DNA from: an uncultured Oscillospiraceae bacterium
Lineage (GTDB): Bacteria > Bacillota > Clostridia > Oscillospirales > Oscillospiraceae
Assembly: GCA_958438185.1 (NCBI GenBank)
Contig: CAUBQU010000084.1
Location: 1-6,230, forward strand
Length of the DNA: 6,230 nt
Direction of reading: 5' to 3'
The position numbers were made by a program, and so were the translations under genes. The notes under the pieces are model-generated. The model worked only from the letters and a program-made list of their open reading frames with translations, searched no databases and had not been told where the DNA came from. Below are positions 6,131-6,230 of the stretch, in pieces; positions within the stretch are counted from its first letter, which is position 1, and each line of letters starts with the position of its first letter.

Positions 6131-6230
6131 TCAGTACAGAACTCGGGCGACAATCCACTGGAGCGCCCGGACGGTATAGCGCAGCTCGACAAGATGCACC
6201 TTGCCCTCCAGCTGCACCTGACAGCCGTAG
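6131..6230 (-). CDS. Unidentified protein, C-terminal end only (runs off the window)
   Basis: Read on the minus strand, the last 32 codons of a gene enter from the right edge and end at TGA (6133-6131). They include YGCQVQLEGKVHLVELRY followed by a hydrophobic, basic helix-like end TVRALQWIVARVLY. The 13-bp gap to dinB, with the dinB Shine-Dalgarno starting inside this gene's stop codon, argues that it is a real gene in the same operon. I do not recognise the family from this fragment. YolD-like proteins are known partners of Y-family polymerases in Firmicutes, but this tail shows no clear likeness to them. Confidence 0.55.
   Translation of the reverse strand, partial: YGCQVQLEGKVHLVELRYTVRALQWIVARVLY

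Noticed and set aside
6118..6192. Longer DinB starting at 6192
   Set aside because: It would overlap the preceding gene in another frame, whereas the ATG at 6117 has a good Shine-Dalgarno and begins directly at the family N-terminus.
1..6230. CRISPR array, insertion sequence, tRNA, toxin-antitoxin or other defence system
   Set aside because: No regularly spaced repeats, transposase motifs, cloverleaf or paired small toxin-like genes were seen on either strand.

Overview
The window looks like a chromosomal segment of a GC-rich Firmicute, most likely a gut Clostridia of the Oscillospirales type. That is inferred from the strong G-rich Shine-Dalgarno sequences, GC-rich third codon positions, and the style of the encoded proteins (a DinB opening with HVDVN, a putP-type symporter, a MATE pump). 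No genus can be assigned from sequence alone.

Layout. At the left end (1-706, minus strand) a bidirectional hairpin terminator (55-92) closes a decayed pnuC (nicotinamide riboside transporter) gene. The pnuC remnant keeps its N-terminal quarter to third and its last 27 residues. The middle is gone and the two remaining parts lie in different frames. A good sigma-A promoter, a 5' UTR stem-loop and a strong ribosome binding site still stand in front of it, but they now start a 114-residue ORF that reads most of pnuC out of frame. Next, also on the minus strand, come a strong terminator (628-665) and an intact PutP-type sodium/proline symporter gene (707-2245).

A 308-bp divergent intergenic region (2246-2553) separates putP from a plus-strand pair: a LysR-type regulator (2554-3420) and, 38 bp later, a MATE efflux transporter (3459-4850). 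The intergenic region holds a candidate putP promoter, a candidate LysR-type operator overlapping its -35 box, and a structured leader of about 140 nt. The LysR protein may therefore regulate putP, the MATE gene, or both. Only 7 bp past the MATE stop the convergent minus-strand dinB gene (4858-6117, Y-family DNA polymerase IV) ends. Upstream of dinB, 13 bp away, is the 3' end of another minus-strand gene cut by the window edge, probably in the same operon.

Most of the window is ordinary housekeeping and accessory metabolism. I see no CRISPR array, tRNA, rRNA, insertion sequence or phage gene, and no clear undescribed system. The points most worth checking are the pnuC ruin with its live promoter and AT-rich 5' ORF, the putP/lysR control region, and the unidentified gene upstream of dinB.
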